Shown here: in pieces, positions 30,541 through 40,012 of the stretch
How positions within the stretch are numbered: the first letter of the stretch is position 1
How the letters are laid out: the number at the start of each line of letters is the position of its first letter
Assembly: GCA_945952065.1 (NCBI GenBank)
Contig: CAMFGY010000001.1
Span: 248,001-312,000, forward strand
Source of the DNA: an uncultured Burkholderiales bacterium
GTDB lineage: Bacteria; Pseudomonadota; Gammaproteobacteria; Burkholderiales; Burkholderiaceae_C
Direction: 5' to 3'
Length of the DNA: 64,000 nucleotides
Made by a program: the position numbers and the translations under genes
Notes under the pieces: model-generated
What the model saw: only the letters and a program-made list of their open reading frames with translations
Told to the model about the DNA's origin: nothing
Database searches by the model: none

Positions 30541-32196
30541 TCAAAACGCCAGCTGGGCCTGCGCCCAAAGACGCGTGCCAATGCGGCTGCCATCTTGGTT
30601 GCGCTGGGGCTCGCCCGGTATCGGTTGCGGCCCACGCGGCTGCGCCACGGTCAGGCGAGCGCTCAGCGGCAGGTTCGGCGCGCGCCATTCCAGCCACAGC
30701 CCCAAGCCCGACATGCGGATGCGGTTGTTGACCGGCGCGCCCTCGAAGCGGGTGTCGATCAGCTGGCCGGCCTGACCATGGTCGGCAAACAAGGCCACGG
30801 TGGTGCCGCTGAGACCGTAGCCGGCCAAGGCATGCTGCCATTCGGCATTCAGCACCATGGCCGCGCTGCCGGTGGCCTCACCCACCGGATAGGCGCGCAC
30901 CGCGCTGGGGCCGGCAATCGCCATGCGCTCCGCCACGTCCAGGTTCTTGTTCGCCGTCTGCACGCTGGCACGCAGTTGCAGCGCATGGGCTGGCGTGAAG
31001 GCATGGCGAATTTGCGAGCTCAGGCGCAGCACCCAGTAGGCACCGGCAGTGCGTGCAGCTTGGGCGTCACTCTCTTGATTGGGCGAGCCATTCAGATTGA
31101 CATGGCCGCGGCTCAGGCCCAGCTCGTACTGCATCAAGGTCTTGCTGCCCGGCGCCTGCCACTGCTGGCTCAAACGCGCCGTCAAAGCTTGGATGCTGTA
31201 TTTGGACAGCACGGTGTCCAAAATGCGGTTGTCGAACTTGCGCTGCTCGGCGTTCAGGCCCAGGTTGGTGGACAAGCCCGCGAACCGATGCATGGCCCAG
31301 TTCAGGCTGCCACCCCAGGCATTGGACGGGCCTTTCACATCCAAGGCATTGAAGTCGTCGGTGACCAGCTTGTAGTCCATGGCCGAGCCATACAGCGAGC
31401 CGCGCCAGCCGCTCAGACCCAGGGCGGTTTCGGCGCTCAAGCGCGCCATCTTGCTGCCCGAGCTCTTGACCAAGCCCAGGGCCACGCTGCTGCCACTGCC
31501 GCCGGGCAGCACCCAGTTGGCATCCAGGCTGAGGCGATTGGCCCCGGTGCCGCGCGCGCCTTCGTTGTCGGCGCGCACTTGAGCGGAGAGCGCCGACTTG
31601 TCTCTCAGCGCCAGCAGCACATCGGTCTCGCCTGGCTTGGCGCCCGCTTGCAAGCTGCTGCTGGCTTCCAGGCCCGGCCATTCGTTCAAGAGGCTGGTGG
31701 CGCGGTCCACACCGTCCAGATTCAAAGCACCCGAGCCAGCCTGCGCCGTGCTGAACAGCGCTTGCGCGCGCTCGGCGTCGATATGGCTCAGGCTGCGGCC
31801 GGCCGGGGCCTGCACCTGCACCTGGCCCAGGCGGGCCTCGGCCACTTCGATGCGCAGCACGCCCTCGGTGACGTCTTGCTGCGGCACTTGGGTGACGGCG
31901 ATCAGGCGCAGGTCTTGCAGGTATTTGCGCTCAATCGCTTGGCGCAATTCACGCAGCAGTGCCGGCGTGAGTGACTGCCCCAGCCAAGGGGCCAGCAAGG
32001 CCTCTTGCTGTGCGGCACTGAGCGACTGCGCCCCTGCCAGCTCGACGCGCTGAAGAATCACGGGGGCGGCTGCAGCAGCGTCCGAGGGGCGCGCAGGGCT
32101 GCCCGCTGTGGGCGCGGTTTGGGCCGAGGCACCGAGGCTGGCCAAGCAAGCCAGGGCCAGCGCGCTATGAAGGAAGAATTTTTGTTTGCGCATCAT
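30541..32196 (-). CDS. TpsB outer-membrane transporter (ShlB/FhaC family)
   Basis: A 551-aa Omp85-superfamily secretion pore for the downstream TpsA. After a signal peptide (KFFLHSALALACLASLGASAQ) there are POTRA-type domains (VILQRVELAGAQSLSAAQQ to VLRIEVAEARLGQV) and a 16-strand barrel with GPSAVRAYPVGEATG, the ShlB-family counterpart of the conserved VRGY motif, and a terminal Phe. The ATG at 32196 overlaps the TGA of the upstream lipoprotein gene (TGATG) and has AAGGA upstream, so the two are coupled; another ATG follows immediately and a GTG precedes it. The neighbouring TpsA on the same strand confirms the pair. Confidence 0.93.
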   Translation of the reverse strand: MMRKQKFFLHSALALACLASLGASAQTAPTAGSPARPSDAAAAAPVILQRVELAGAQSLSAAQQEALLAPWLGQSLTPALLRELRQAIERKYLQDLRLIAVTQVPQQDVTEGVLRIEVAEARLGQVQVQAPAGRSLSHIDAERAQALFSTAQAGSGALNLDGVDRATSLLNEWPGLEASSSLQAGAKPGETDVLLALRDKSALSAQVRADNEGARGTGANRLSLDANWVLPGGSGSSVALGLVKSSGSKMARLSAETALGLSGWRGSLYGSAMDYKLVTDDFNALDVKGPSNAWGGSLNWAMHRFAGLSTNLGLNAEQRKFDNRILDTVLSKYSIQALTARLSQQWQAPGSKTLMQYELGLSRGHVNLNGSPNQESDAQAARTAGAYWVLRLSSQIRHAFTPAHALQLRASVQTANKNLDVAERMAIAGPSAVRAYPVGEATGSAAMVLNAEWQHALAGYGLSGTTVALFADHGQAGQLIDTRFEGAPVNNRIRMSGLGLWLEWRAPNLPLSARLTVAQPRGPQPIPGEPQRNQDGSRIGTRLWAQAQLAF

Positions 32197-35100
32197 CACA
32201 GGTCCTTGCAGCCGACCAATTCGTTTTCAGGCTGGTTGTCCCGTTGCGGGTACTCCCAGATCGGCCATTCGGCGTCCAAGAAGGTGAACTCCCGGTTGAT
32301 AAAGCTCAGCCATCCGTTGAAAGGCCAGGCAAAGCGGCCCGAGGACACGGCCAAGCCCGCCTTCAGGTGCTTGAACACCCCCAGGCTCAACTCGGGCGAC
32401 TCCACGCAACGCTGCGGCACATTGCGGAACTGATTGCCAATCACTTGCGGGAAGCCACGCTGCACGCACTTGAGGTCCACCACCGTGCGCTTCCACCACC
32501 AGCGCCCTTCGGTGTGGGTGATGTCATTGCGGCAGGTGCAAGAGCCAGGGTTGCGCACCCGGGTGTCGAGCGAGCAGTTCTCCCAATACTTGGCCGAGTT
32601 GTAGAACACTGGGCCTTCCACAAAGATGTCGGGCAAAGGCTGGCGACGGAACTTCTGCGCATAGGTCAGCTTGGTGGCCACTTCGCCGCGGAACAGCACC
32701 CCGCCACGCACATAGACCTTGCCCACCTCGGGCGCAATGCCACGAATGCCGGCTGCCAGATTGGCTTCCATATAGGGCTCCACTTCCAAAGTGCCCTTGA
32801 GCGCCGCTTCCATGCTCGGCTGCACCACCGGCATATTGAAGTGCGCCCAAATGTCGCGGTCATTGGCGCGGAAGGCGTGCCACTCGTAACGGGCATGCAG
32901 ACCAAAGTCGCCGCCCAAGGTCAGCTTGGGCTTGACCGAAGCGGACACATTGCCGCCGATGTCCACACCCACATCCAGGTTCAATCCCAGGTCCAGCACC
33001 GCGCCGGCATAAGGAATCGCCCGGCCCAGATCGATGTGGATCAAGGTCTTCTTCAGGGCTTCTTTGTTCTTGCTGGCTGCGCGGCGCGCGTTATTGCTGT
33101 CGAAGCGACGCTTTTTCTTATTGGGGTCGACCTTGAAGCTGTCTTGATTGGCGCCCAGCTGCACTTCCAGGCCCAGCTCAGGCTCGATTTGATAGTCCGC
33201 GCCCACGCTGGCCGACACCCAGGTGCCCGGGATGCTGAAGTTGAAGCTGGCCTTGGGCGAGAGGTCAATGTTCAGGCTGAAGCTGATCTTGGCTTCCAAG
33301 GCGCCCTTTTTCAGGGTCACCGAAATCGGGCGCGTCAGCAAAGGGATCATGCCTACGCTGGTCAGACCGGCGCGCTCGCGGTCCAAGCTGGCCAACATGG
33401 CGCAAGCACTCGACAAGCCCTTCAAGGAGCAGTCCGAATCGGCGCGCGCGATGGCTTGGGCCGAGGTGACGGCGCGGGTGTCTTCCAAGTGCAAGAGGCG
33501 GAAGCCTTCGGCCCGGTTGTCACGCGCTGCCAAGTAGAGACTGTTGCCCAGCGGCACGGCCACACCGACGCCCGCCACCCAGACCGGTTCGGCCACTTGC
33601 TCGGCCTTTTCGCCACGCGCAAATTGGCGGTTGAAGCCGCGATCTTTCAGCTTGGGCAGGCGCATGGCCAGCTTGCCGCTGCCATCGCTGCGACCGGAGA
33701 GCTGGTCCACCTCGCCATTGGCCTTGGCCAAGACGTAATCGGTGGCATCGCCGGCCACTTCAAATTTGTTCAAGCCCACGCAATTGGCCAATGCGCCTTC
33801 GGTGAAGGGGTAGGTCTTGGGCGCCGCTTCCCAGGCCGACTTCAGGGCCGAACGGTCACTCAGTTCCACGCCATAGCCGCGGCAGCTCAGGCCGTCACGG
33901 CTCAAGGTGACGTACCAATTGGGGCGATTGCCCTGGATGGAACCCTCGATCACGCTGGCGGTGTAGTCGGGTTCGGGCATGACGGTGCGCACGCTGCCGC
34001 CCACCTCATCCCCCAGGGTGATGGCTCGAACTTCCTGGAAGGCGAACGAGGTGGCGTCCGCCACCAAGCTGGCCTGGCTGTACACCTCGTGGGGTGCGGC
34101 ATCCACATAGTTCATCGTCACACTGGTCACCGGCACACTGCTGCCGCTGGCCGGGCGCACACTCACGCTGCTGGGCTTGACCGTGACCTGGGTCACTTTG
34201 ATCATGGGGTGCGACAAAGTGCCCGTCTGGATGATGGCGCCGGGCTCCACCGTCTTCAAAAAGTTGCTCAGCGCGGCATCGGTGGTCACGATGGTGGCGC
34301 TGCCATTGTTGGCGTCACCAAAACGGATGCCGGTCACGCCTTCTTTGGGCACCATGCGGTACAGGGACTTGACCTCGGGCTGCAGCGTCGGCTGAGCCAG
34401 ACGGAAGCGGGCCACCACGGCCACGTCCTTGTCCACCGTGACATCGCAGCGGTTGCCCACCACCTGGGTGCAGCCCACCCAGGAGTCGAAGCGCCAGTCC
34501 AAATTGGACTCTTTGGCCACATAGCTGACCGTGCTGCCATCGCGCGCCACCACGGCAGACCATGGCGCAGCGTCGTCCACTGTTTTGGCCAGGCTGCTGC
34601 CGGTGATGCTGCCCTTGCCGGAGACGCTGACCTGCAGCTTGACGCGGGTCTTGTTTTCCATATCGGCCAAAGTCGGCGTCAGCCCGGGCACATTGCCCAG
34701 CAAGGCACGCCAGGCCTGGGTGATGTCATTGGCACCGCTGTGGTACTTGCTCATCAGCGTGCTGGTATCGCTGCCCTCAGCCAAAGGCCGGTTCAGGCTT
34801 TCGTAATCAATGGCCAGCGCCGCGCGGTGTTGGCTGTCGGTGGCATTGAAGGACAGCAAGTCACTCGAGGTGACAGCACTGCTACCTTTCAAGCTGGACT
34901 TGAGCAACAGCCCGGCCAAGCGATTGAGTTCGATGTTCAGGCCAGAGGCGTCAAAGCGCGACAGATCGCCGCCCAACAGTCGGAAGGCCGCATCCGACAA
35001 GACGCTCACCGCAATGGAACCTTGCACCAAGTCATTGGGGTCCACCACGGCATTCAAAGAGCCCTTGAAGTCGGTCCCCTTGGCATCGCGCGTGCCGGTG

Positions 35101-35531
35101 CCGGCCACATCCCAGTTTTGGCCACCCGAGATGGTGACCAGGAACATGCCGTAGTTGCCATAGTCGGGCAAGGTGACGCTGAAGCGACCGTCCGCATCGG
35201 TGGTGGTGCTGAACAAGACCTTGCCGGCCGGGTCGAAGGCATCACGCACCTCGACCGTCGAGCCGGCCAAGATGCCCAAGCCGGCCATATGCGGCAAGCT
35301 CTTGGCCGCTTCGATCTGCGCGCCGGTAAAGCCCAGAACGCCCACCGGCGCGCTGCTGTCCGCCGCGCCCGTGCCCGCACCTGCGCTGCCGGCCGAGCCG
35401 CCACTGGCGTCCCCTTGAGACGCGCCACCGTTGCCACCGCCACAGGCGTTCAGCAGCAACAGCATGCTGGCCAACGAGGCCCATCGCCTCATGCTCTTCA
35501 AGCCAGTTTTATTGCTTGATGTCGTTTTCAT
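32196..35531 (-). CDS. Large lipoprotein of the TPS operon
   Basis: A 1111-aa lipoprotein with signal peptide ending MLLLLNAC (lipobox LNAC), then a Gly/Ser/Ala tether (GGGNGGASQGDASGGSAGS). An early beta domain (STVEVRDAFDPAGKVLFSTT, DGRFSVTLPDYG) looks like a carboxypeptidase-regulatory or bacterial Ig-like unit. A later stretch (LDWRFDSWVGC, RCDVTVDKDVAVVARF) resembles a divergent InlB B-repeat. The C-terminal 350 residues are unfamiliar and contain several Cys and Trp. The start at 35531 has AAGGGGG upstream; the longer open frame is not signal-like. It is the first gene of the TPS operon and is coupled to tpsB, so it probably works with the exoprotein at the surface. Confidence 0.82.
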   Translation of the reverse strand: MKTTSSNKTGLKSMRRWASLASMLLLLNACGGGNGGASQGDASGGSAGSAGAGTGAADSSAPVGVLGFTGAQIEAAKSLPHMAGLGILAGSTVEVRDAFDPAGKVLFSTTTDADGRFSVTLPDYGNYGMFLVTISGGQNWDVAGTGTRDAKGTDFKGSLNAVVDPNDLVQGSIAVSVLSDAAFRLLGGDLSRFDASGLNIELNRLAGLLLKSSLKGSSAVTSSDLLSFNATDSQHRAALAIDYESLNRPLAEGSDTSTLMSKYHSGANDITQAWRALLGNVPGLTPTLADMENKTRVKLQVSVSGKGSITGSSLAKTVDDAAPWSAVVARDGSTVSYVAKESNLDWRFDSWVGCTQVVGNRCDVTVDKDVAVVARFRLAQPTLQPEVKSLYRMVPKEGVTGIRFGDANNGSATIVTTDAALSNFLKTVEPGAIIQTGTLSHPMIKVTQVTVKPSSVSVRPASGSSVPVTSVTMNYVDAAPHEVYSQASLVADATSFAFQEVRAITLGDEVGGSVRTVMPEPDYTASVIEGSIQGNRPNWYVTLSRDGLSCRGYGVELSDRSALKSAWEAAPKTYPFTEGALANCVGLNKFEVAGDATDYVLAKANGEVDQLSGRSDGSGKLAMRLPKLKDRGFNRQFARGEKAEQVAEPVWVAGVGVAVPLGNSLYLAARDNRAEGFRLLHLEDTRAVTSAQAIARADSDCSLKGLSSACAMLASLDRERAGLTSVGMIPLLTRPISVTLKKGALEAKISFSLNIDLSPKASFNFSIPGTWVSASVGADYQIEPELGLEVQLGANQDSFKVDPNKKKRRFDSNNARRAASKNKEALKKTLIHIDLGRAIPYAGAVLDLGLNLDVGVDIGGNVSASVKPKLTLGGDFGLHARYEWHAFRANDRDIWAHFNMPVVQPSMEAALKGTLEVEPYMEANLAAGIRGIAPEVGKVYVRGGVLFRGEVATKLTYAQKFRRQPLPDIFVEGPVFYNSAKYWENCSLDTRVRNPGSCTCRNDITHTEGRWWWKRTVVDLKCVQRGFPQVIGNQFRNVPQRCVESPELSLGVFKHLKAGLAVSSGRFAWPFNGWLSFINREFTFLDAEWPIWEYPQRDNQPENELVGCKDL

Positions 35532-35787
35532 GAACCCCCTTCTGCGCCGCCTTGCAACGCACTCCAAATCACAAATCAGCCTGCAGACATGGGCTTGGCG
35601 CCGCACACTCAAGGTGCTCATGCGCTCATCCCTGGCGTTAGGCTCAGGTTTTTCCGGCCCGGATTTTCGATTTGAGTGCGGGACTCTAATTTTTTGAAAA
35701 GCGGGCGCCACAAGCTGTTTTTCAAAAAAGTGAGGGGTTCTCGGTGCCGGCGAAGCCGCGAGGACCCGCTTCGCGCAAAATAGGCGC

Positions 35788-36144
35788 ATGGACTGGCTGC
35801 GCAAACTCCCTGGCTACCAACAACGTTCGCCCGCCGGCTTGGAATGGCGGCTGTTGAAGGCCTTGCCGCGTTGGCTGGCGGCCGGCACCTTTGGGCCCCT
35901 GCTGGCGGCCCTGTTCATGCATGGCTGGGTGGCGCTGCAAGAGGCGCCGCCCACGGTGCAAGCGCTGAATGCCCAGCTGCGCCAGTTGCAGCTGTTTGAC
36001 TACGCCATGTGGGGCTTGGTGTTCACCGTCTGGTCACTGGCGCTGACGCTGACTTGTGGCTGCGTCATCGTTTGGATGATGAAGGGGCCAGCCTATGTGG
36101 CCGATGGCTATGAGGTCTCGCACAGCGACCGCCCCTTGCCCTGA
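35788..36144 (+). CDS. Small two-helix membrane protein, unknown
   Basis: A 118-aa protein with two hydrophobic helices (about WLAAGTFGPLLAALFMHGWV, residues 29-48, and MWGLVFTVWSLALTLTCGCV, residues 74-93) separated by a polar loop with QALNAQLRQLQLFDYA. The C-terminus is short and polar (VADGYEVSHSDRPLP). I do not recognise a characterised family. It is divergent from the TPS operon and convergent with the AlkD-like gene. Confidence 0.7.
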   Translation: MDWLRKLPGYQQRSPAGLEWRLLKALPRWLAAGTFGPLLAALFMHGWVALQEAPPTVQALNAQLRQLQLFDYAMWGLVFTVWSLALTLTCGCVIVWMMKGPAYVADGYEVSHSDRPLP

Positions 36145-36173
36145 GCCGCTTTGAGCGGGCCTGCGCCCCAAAT

Positions 36174-36836
36174 CTACGGCCGTGGCCGTAACTCGCGCAA
36201 AGCGTCTGCGGCGATCCAGCGGGCGCTTTTTTCCGGCCGCTCACGCAAGGTCTCGGCCATGGCGATGGCCTCAGCCCGCAAGCGCTCCGAGCGTTTGCCA
36301 ATTTGGCGTAAAGCCCAGTTGACCGATTTTTTGACGAAGTTGCGGTCGTCATCGGCCGCTTGCGCAATCAGCGGCAGCCGCGCGGCAAAGTCGGCATCGG
36401 GGCGCTTTTTGTCATGCACCGCCAGCACCGCCAACAGCGAAAACGCACAACGCTTGACGAATTCGGGCTGCGCCCCCGCCCACACGGGAATGCGGGCCCA
36501 GGCCTCGGGGCTGCGCCGAAACGCGTTCAGGCAGGCCTGGTCGCACACATCCCAGGCCTGCATGCCAAGGGTCCAGTGGTCCATCTGTACGGCGCTCAGC
36601 AGCGCAGGCTCGGCCACCAAGCTGGCGAGGATTTGCGCGTCCTCAATGGCGCTGTCCCACAAGGCCAGAGCCAGCGCATGGTCCGGGCCGATTTGCTTGC
36701 CCAAGGCGCGCAGACTGGGCACCGACAGGCCCAGGCGCCTCGCGCCGGTGAGGCCAAAGCGCGCCATCGCAGGCAGTTGCTCCGGCCGGGCCTGCGCTTG
36801 CAGCAGGGCCATCACTTGCGGCAGTGTCATCGCCAT
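36174..36836 (-). CDS. DNA alkylation repair protein, AlkD-like
   Basis: A 220-aa all-helical protein of the AlkD/HEAT-repeat DNA glycosylase family, which excises alkylated purines without base flipping. Family strings include GLSVPSLRALGKQIG near the N-terminus, HALALALWDSAIEDAQILAS, VQMDHWTLGMQAWDVCDQAC and DRNFVKKSVNWALRQIGKRS. The start MAMTLPQ at 36836 has GGGAGCT upstream; a longer frame reaching 37022 runs across the promoter of the divergent LysE gene and was not used. It is a stand-alone gene. Confidence 0.9.
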   Translation of the reverse strand: MAMTLPQVMALLQAQARPEQLPAMARFGLTGARRLGLSVPSLRALGKQIGPDHALALALWDSAIEDAQILASLVAEPALLSAVQMDHWTLGMQAWDVCDQACLNAFRRSPEAWARIPVWAGAQPEFVKRCAFSLLAVLAVHDKKRPDADFAARLPLIAQAADDDRNFVKKSVNWALRQIGKRSERLRAEAIAMAETLRERPEKSARWIAADALRELRPRP

Positions 36837-37015
36837 TGCGGCAGCTCCCTTGGGTTTTGGCCGCATCTTGCCAGAGTGGCAAGGCCGCCCTGGACGGCTG
36901 TAGGGCTGTAGGGCTGCCGGCATTGATACAGCGCAGTCTGTGTCTGCCGCGCTTGTATCTTGGCCAAAACCCGCGGCGACCTGACAGTTCAGGCACTGTC
37001 TTCGGAGTCTTGTTG

Positions 37016-37609
37016 ATGTCATCCCTGTCCCCTGCCGATTGGCTGCCTTTGGCGAGCTACTGTTTTGTGATGTCGGGCACGCCCGGGCCCAACAATGTCT
37101 TGCTGGCCAGCTCGGGGGCGAACTTTGGCTACCGGCGCGCCCTGCCCTTGATTCTGGGCATCCAGGCCGGCGGCGCCTTGCTGACCCTGCTCACCTGCCT
37201 GGGCCTGGGCAGCTGGTTCAGCGCCTTTCCGGTGCTGCACCAGATCCTGCGCGTCAGCGGGGCCATCTACCTGATCTGGCTGGCATGGAAGCTCAGCACG
37301 CTGTCGGTGGCCGAGGCGGCACAGCCGATGACGCTGATGCAGGCCTTGATGTTCCAGGCCTTCAACCCCAAGAGCTGGGTCAAGGCCATCACCCTGGCTT
37401 CGGTGTTCATGCCGGTGGGCATGAATGTGACGATTGGCGCGCTGCTGGTGACCGGTACAGCGGTCATCGTCGGCTTGCCGGTGTCGTCCACCTGGGCGCT
37501 GTTTGGCGTGGCGATCCGGCGCTTTTTGCAAGACCCGCTGAAGCGCCGAATCTTCAACTTGAGCATGGGCGGCACCCTGGTGCTGCTGGCCTTGAGCTTC
37601 TTGCGCTAA
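37016..37609 (+). CDS. LysE-family amino-acid exporter
   Basis: A 197-aa inner-membrane exporter with about six helices. MSGTPGPNNVLLASSGANFGYRR in the first helices is the LysE/RhtB signature region (GPNNxxxxxxGxxxG), and FQAFNPKSWV is the second conserved segment. The substrate is probably an amino acid or derivative. The start at 37016 has GGAG nine bases upstream. The gene is followed 10 bp later by a MocR regulator in the same direction, suggesting co-expression and that the regulator senses an amine or amino acid via PLP. Confidence 0.92.
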   Translation: MSSLSPADWLPLASYCFVMSGTPGPNNVLLASSGANFGYRRALPLILGIQAGGALLTLLTCLGLGSWFSAFPVLHQILRVSGAIYLIWLAWKLSTLSVAEAAQPMTLMQALMFQAFNPKSWVKAITLASVFMPVGMNVTIGALLVTGTAVIVGLPVSSTWALFGVAIRRFLQDPLKRRIFNLSMGGTLVLLALSFLR

Positions 37610-37619
37610 TCTCGCCCCT

Positions 37620-39095
37620 GTGTTTTCTCTCAAGCGCGACACCTCCACCCCGCTGTCTGACCAGATCGAGCTGCGCCTGCGCGAGCTGATCGCCGACGGC
37701 CGCCTGCCCGCGGCAGCGCGGCTGATCTCGATTCGCCAGCTGGCGAGCCAGTTGGCGGTCAGCCCCAACACGGTGGTCACCGCCTATGACCGGCTGGTGG
37801 CGCTGGGGCTGATCGAGTCGCGCGGTCGGGCGGGCTATTTTGTTTGCGAAACCCGCCGCACTGCGCCCCCCGACGCCGCCGCACTGGAAGCCGGCGAAGA
37901 GCAAGAAGGCGTGTGGCTGGCCCAGCAGGCCAATGATCAACGCGCCGGCGTCTTGCTGGCCAGCAGTGGTGCGCTGCCTCCCCAGTGGCTGGAAGACGCG
38001 GTGCCCTTGGCCGCCCTGCAGCGAGGCATGGCCCGCGCCAGTGCCGGCATGGCGACGCGCTGCCCCGCGCAGGGGGTGCCGGAGCTGCGCGAGCGGATAG
38101 CGCTGATTCTGCGCGGCATGGGCATTGCCGCCGACGCCGGCCGCATTCTCACCACCTATGGCGGCACCCATGCCATCGACCTGATCTGCCGCGCGTTTTT
38201 GCAGCCCGGCGACACGGTGCTGGTGGAAGACCCCGGCTACTTTCTGATGTTTGACCGGCTGCGCTTGATGGGGGTTCGCATCCTGCCCATTCCGCGCCGC
38301 CCCGACGGCCTCGATCTGCAAGCGCTGGAGGCCGCCTGTCTGGCGCATCGGCCGCGCCTGCTGTTTGTGCAAACCGTGCTGCACAACCCCACCGGCTGGG
38401 GCAGCAGTGCCGCCAATCTGCACAAGCTGCTGGTGCTGGCGCAACAACATGGCTTGCTGATTGCCGAGGACGATGTGCAGGGCCACTTCCACCCCGGCCA
38501 CGCCACCCGGCTGGCCAGCCTCTCAGGCCTGGACCGGGTGATTTACTACTCCAGCTTTTGCAAGGCGCTGAGCCCGGCGCTGCGCCTGGGCTATATGGCC
38601 GCAGAACCCGCGCTGCTGAAGGTGCTGATGCGGGAGAAGATCTACTCGGTGCTGACCACCTCGGCGCTGCAGGAATACGTGATGCTGGAAGTGCTGGCAG
38701 CCGGGCGCTGGCGCAAGCATCTGGACCGCTTGAACGCCAAGCTGATGGCGGCCCGCCACAGCAGCGCGCAACAACTCAGCGAGGCCGGCATCCGGCTCGA
38801 CCACCCTGGCGAGGGCGGCCTCTTTCTGTGGGGCTCGGTGCCCCCCGAGGTGGATTTGAACCTGCTGGTGCAAGACGCTTACCGCAACAAGATCTTGCTG
38901 GTGCGTGGCGCCACCTTCTCGGCGGACCGCGCTTTCGATGCCTACATCCGCTTCAATGCGGCCTTCAGCCAGCAGCCCCGCTTGGCGCAGTATTTGCGCG
39001 AGCGATTGCAAGGCTGGGCCGGTGCGCAACAAGCCATGCTGCGCGCCGGCCAACGCAAAGACAAAACCGATCAGCCCGAGGCCAAGGGCTCATAA
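37620..39095 (+). CDS. MocR-family PLP-dependent regulator
   Basis: A 491-aa GntR-type winged-helix domain (residues 1-80; DQIELRLRELIADGRLP, LAVSPNTVVTAYDRLVALG) fused to a fold-type I aminotransferase domain (about 110-475). The PLP lysine is Lys315 in SSFCKALSPALRLGY, and LHNPTGW and IAEDDVQGHF are the usual cofactor contacts. MocR proteins regulate neighbouring genes using a PLP-linked amine ligand. Translation appears to begin at GTG 37620. Its last 25 bases overlap the convergent GFA gene. Confidence 0.93.
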   Translation: MFSLKRDTSTPLSDQIELRLRELIADGRLPAAARLISIRQLASQLAVSPNTVVTAYDRLVALGLIESRGRAGYFVCETRRTAPPDAAALEAGEEQEGVWLAQQANDQRAGVLLASSGALPPQWLEDAVPLAALQRGMARASAGMATRCPAQGVPELRERIALILRGMGIAADAGRILTTYGGTHAIDLICRAFLQPGDTVLVEDPGYFLMFDRLRLMGVRILPIPRRPDGLDLQALEAACLAHRPRLLFVQTVLHNPTGWGSSAANLHKLLVLAQQHGLLIAEDDVQGHFHPGHATRLASLSGLDRVIYYSSFCKALSPALRLGYMAAEPALLKVLMREKIYSVLTTSALQEYVMLEVLAAGRWRKHLDRLNAKLMAARHSSAQQLSEAGIRLDHPGEGGLFLWGSVPPEVDLNLLVQDAYRNKILLVRGATFSADRAFDAYIRFNAAFSQQPRLAQYLRERLQGWAGAQQAMLRAGQRKDKTDQPEAKGS

Positions 39096-39487
39096 CCCGA
39101 CGCCCCGCCCCGCTGCGGCAGCGCGTCGCCGATCTGGTGCCAAGCGGCTTTGTGTGACACAAAAAAATGCTGGCTGGGGTGCAGCGCCGCCGCCTCGCTG
39201 AAGAGGCCGGCCGGCACCCCATAAATCTGCGGCATGCGCGCATCTTCGGTAAACACATGAGTGCCACAGGCTCGGCAGAAATGGCGCCGCCCGTTCGGGG
39301 TGGGGCTGTACACCGAGAGCGAATCCGCACCGCTGAGCACACAGGCCTCGCGCGGCAGACTGACCCAGGTGCTGAAGGCCGCGCCGCTCAAACGCCGACA
39401 TTGCCCGCAATGGCAGTGGATGACGCTTTCGGGCGCGGCGCTGCAATGCAGCTGTACCGCGCCGCAGTAGCAAGCGGCTTCAAGCAT
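39071..39487 (-). CDS. GFA-family zinc-binding protein
   Basis: A 138-aa protein of the GFA (glutathione-dependent formaldehyde-activating enzyme-like) fold. The zinc cysteines are seen as ACYCGAV, HCHCGQCRRLSG and CRACGTH. The family includes S-hydroxymethylglutathione synthase but most members have unknown substrates. It runs with the GNAT gene, which it overlaps by 8 bp, so it is probably the last gene of a short operon. A second GFA paralogue lies at 56.2 kb. Confidence 0.9.
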   Translation of the reverse strand: MLEAACYCGAVQLHCSAAPESVIHCHCGQCRRLSGAAFSTWVSLPREACVLSGADSLSVYSPTPNGRRHFCRACGTHVFTEDARMPQIYGVPAGLFSEAAALHPSQHFFVSHKAAWHQIGDALPQRGGASGYEPLASG

Positions 39488-40004
39488 GGGCTGGCGGCTC
39501 GTCAGAGCGCAGATCCCGCGCCAGCCTCACCATCATGGTGCCCGACAGATCATTCGCCCCTTGTTCGACGATACGGTAACCGTGCTTGCTGTAGAGCTGG
39601 ATCAGCGGCGTGTTGGTGGACGAGGTCCAGGTGCAAGACTCGCTCACCCCCTGGGCCAAGAACCAAGCATGGGCCTGCGCAAGAAACTGAGCCGCCCAGC
39701 CGGCGCGGCGCGCCTCGGGCAGCACATAGGTGGTCGAAATCAAGCCATAACGGCGATCGTTTGCTGACTCGATACGAAAAATGGTATGGCCGACATTGGC
39801 CCCCTGCGCGTCCCGCGCGATCAAGACCCGGGCCTGGCTTTGCGCCGGGTCGAGGTGAAAACGCACTCGGTCTTGCAGCCAATCCATCGAATACATGGCG
39901 GCGCCAGTCTCCGCGCCCTCGACCTCGATGAGGGTGGCGCGCATGCGTTCCGCCACACGGGCAATCTCGACGGTGTCTTCGGCCCGAAGTTCGTACAGCG
40001 ACAT
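39480..40004 (-). CDS. GNAT-family N-acetyltransferase
   Basis: A 174-aa GNAT protein. The acetyl-CoA binding strand-helix is LISTTYVLPEARRAGWAAQFLAQA, with the pyrophosphate loop R-R-A-G-W-A replacing the common RGxGxG/A, and STNTPLIQLYSKHGYRIVE is the typical C-terminal motif. The substrate is unknown. It overlaps the GFA gene downstream by 8 bp and follows the SRPBCC gene by 8 bp, so these three form a compact run. Confidence 0.87.
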   Translation of the reverse strand: MSLYELRAEDTVEIARVAERMRATLIEVEGAETGAAMYSMDWLQDRVRFHLDPAQSQARVLIARDAQGANVGHTIFRIESANDRRYGLISTTYVLPEARRAGWAAQFLAQAHAWFLAQGVSESCTWTSSTNTPLIQLYSKHGYRIVEQGANDLSGTMMVRLARDLRSDEPPAHA

Positions 40005-40012
40005 GAGGACCT

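Noticed and set aside
24744-30731. A 1995-codon open frame on the plus strand opposite the exoprotein gene
   Set aside because: It is a mirror of the repetitive, GC-rich TpsA gene. Its translation is Ala/Gly/His/Gln-rich with no domain or signal peptide, while the minus strand encodes clear TPS, GLUG and YDG domains with a good ribosome binding site and terminator.
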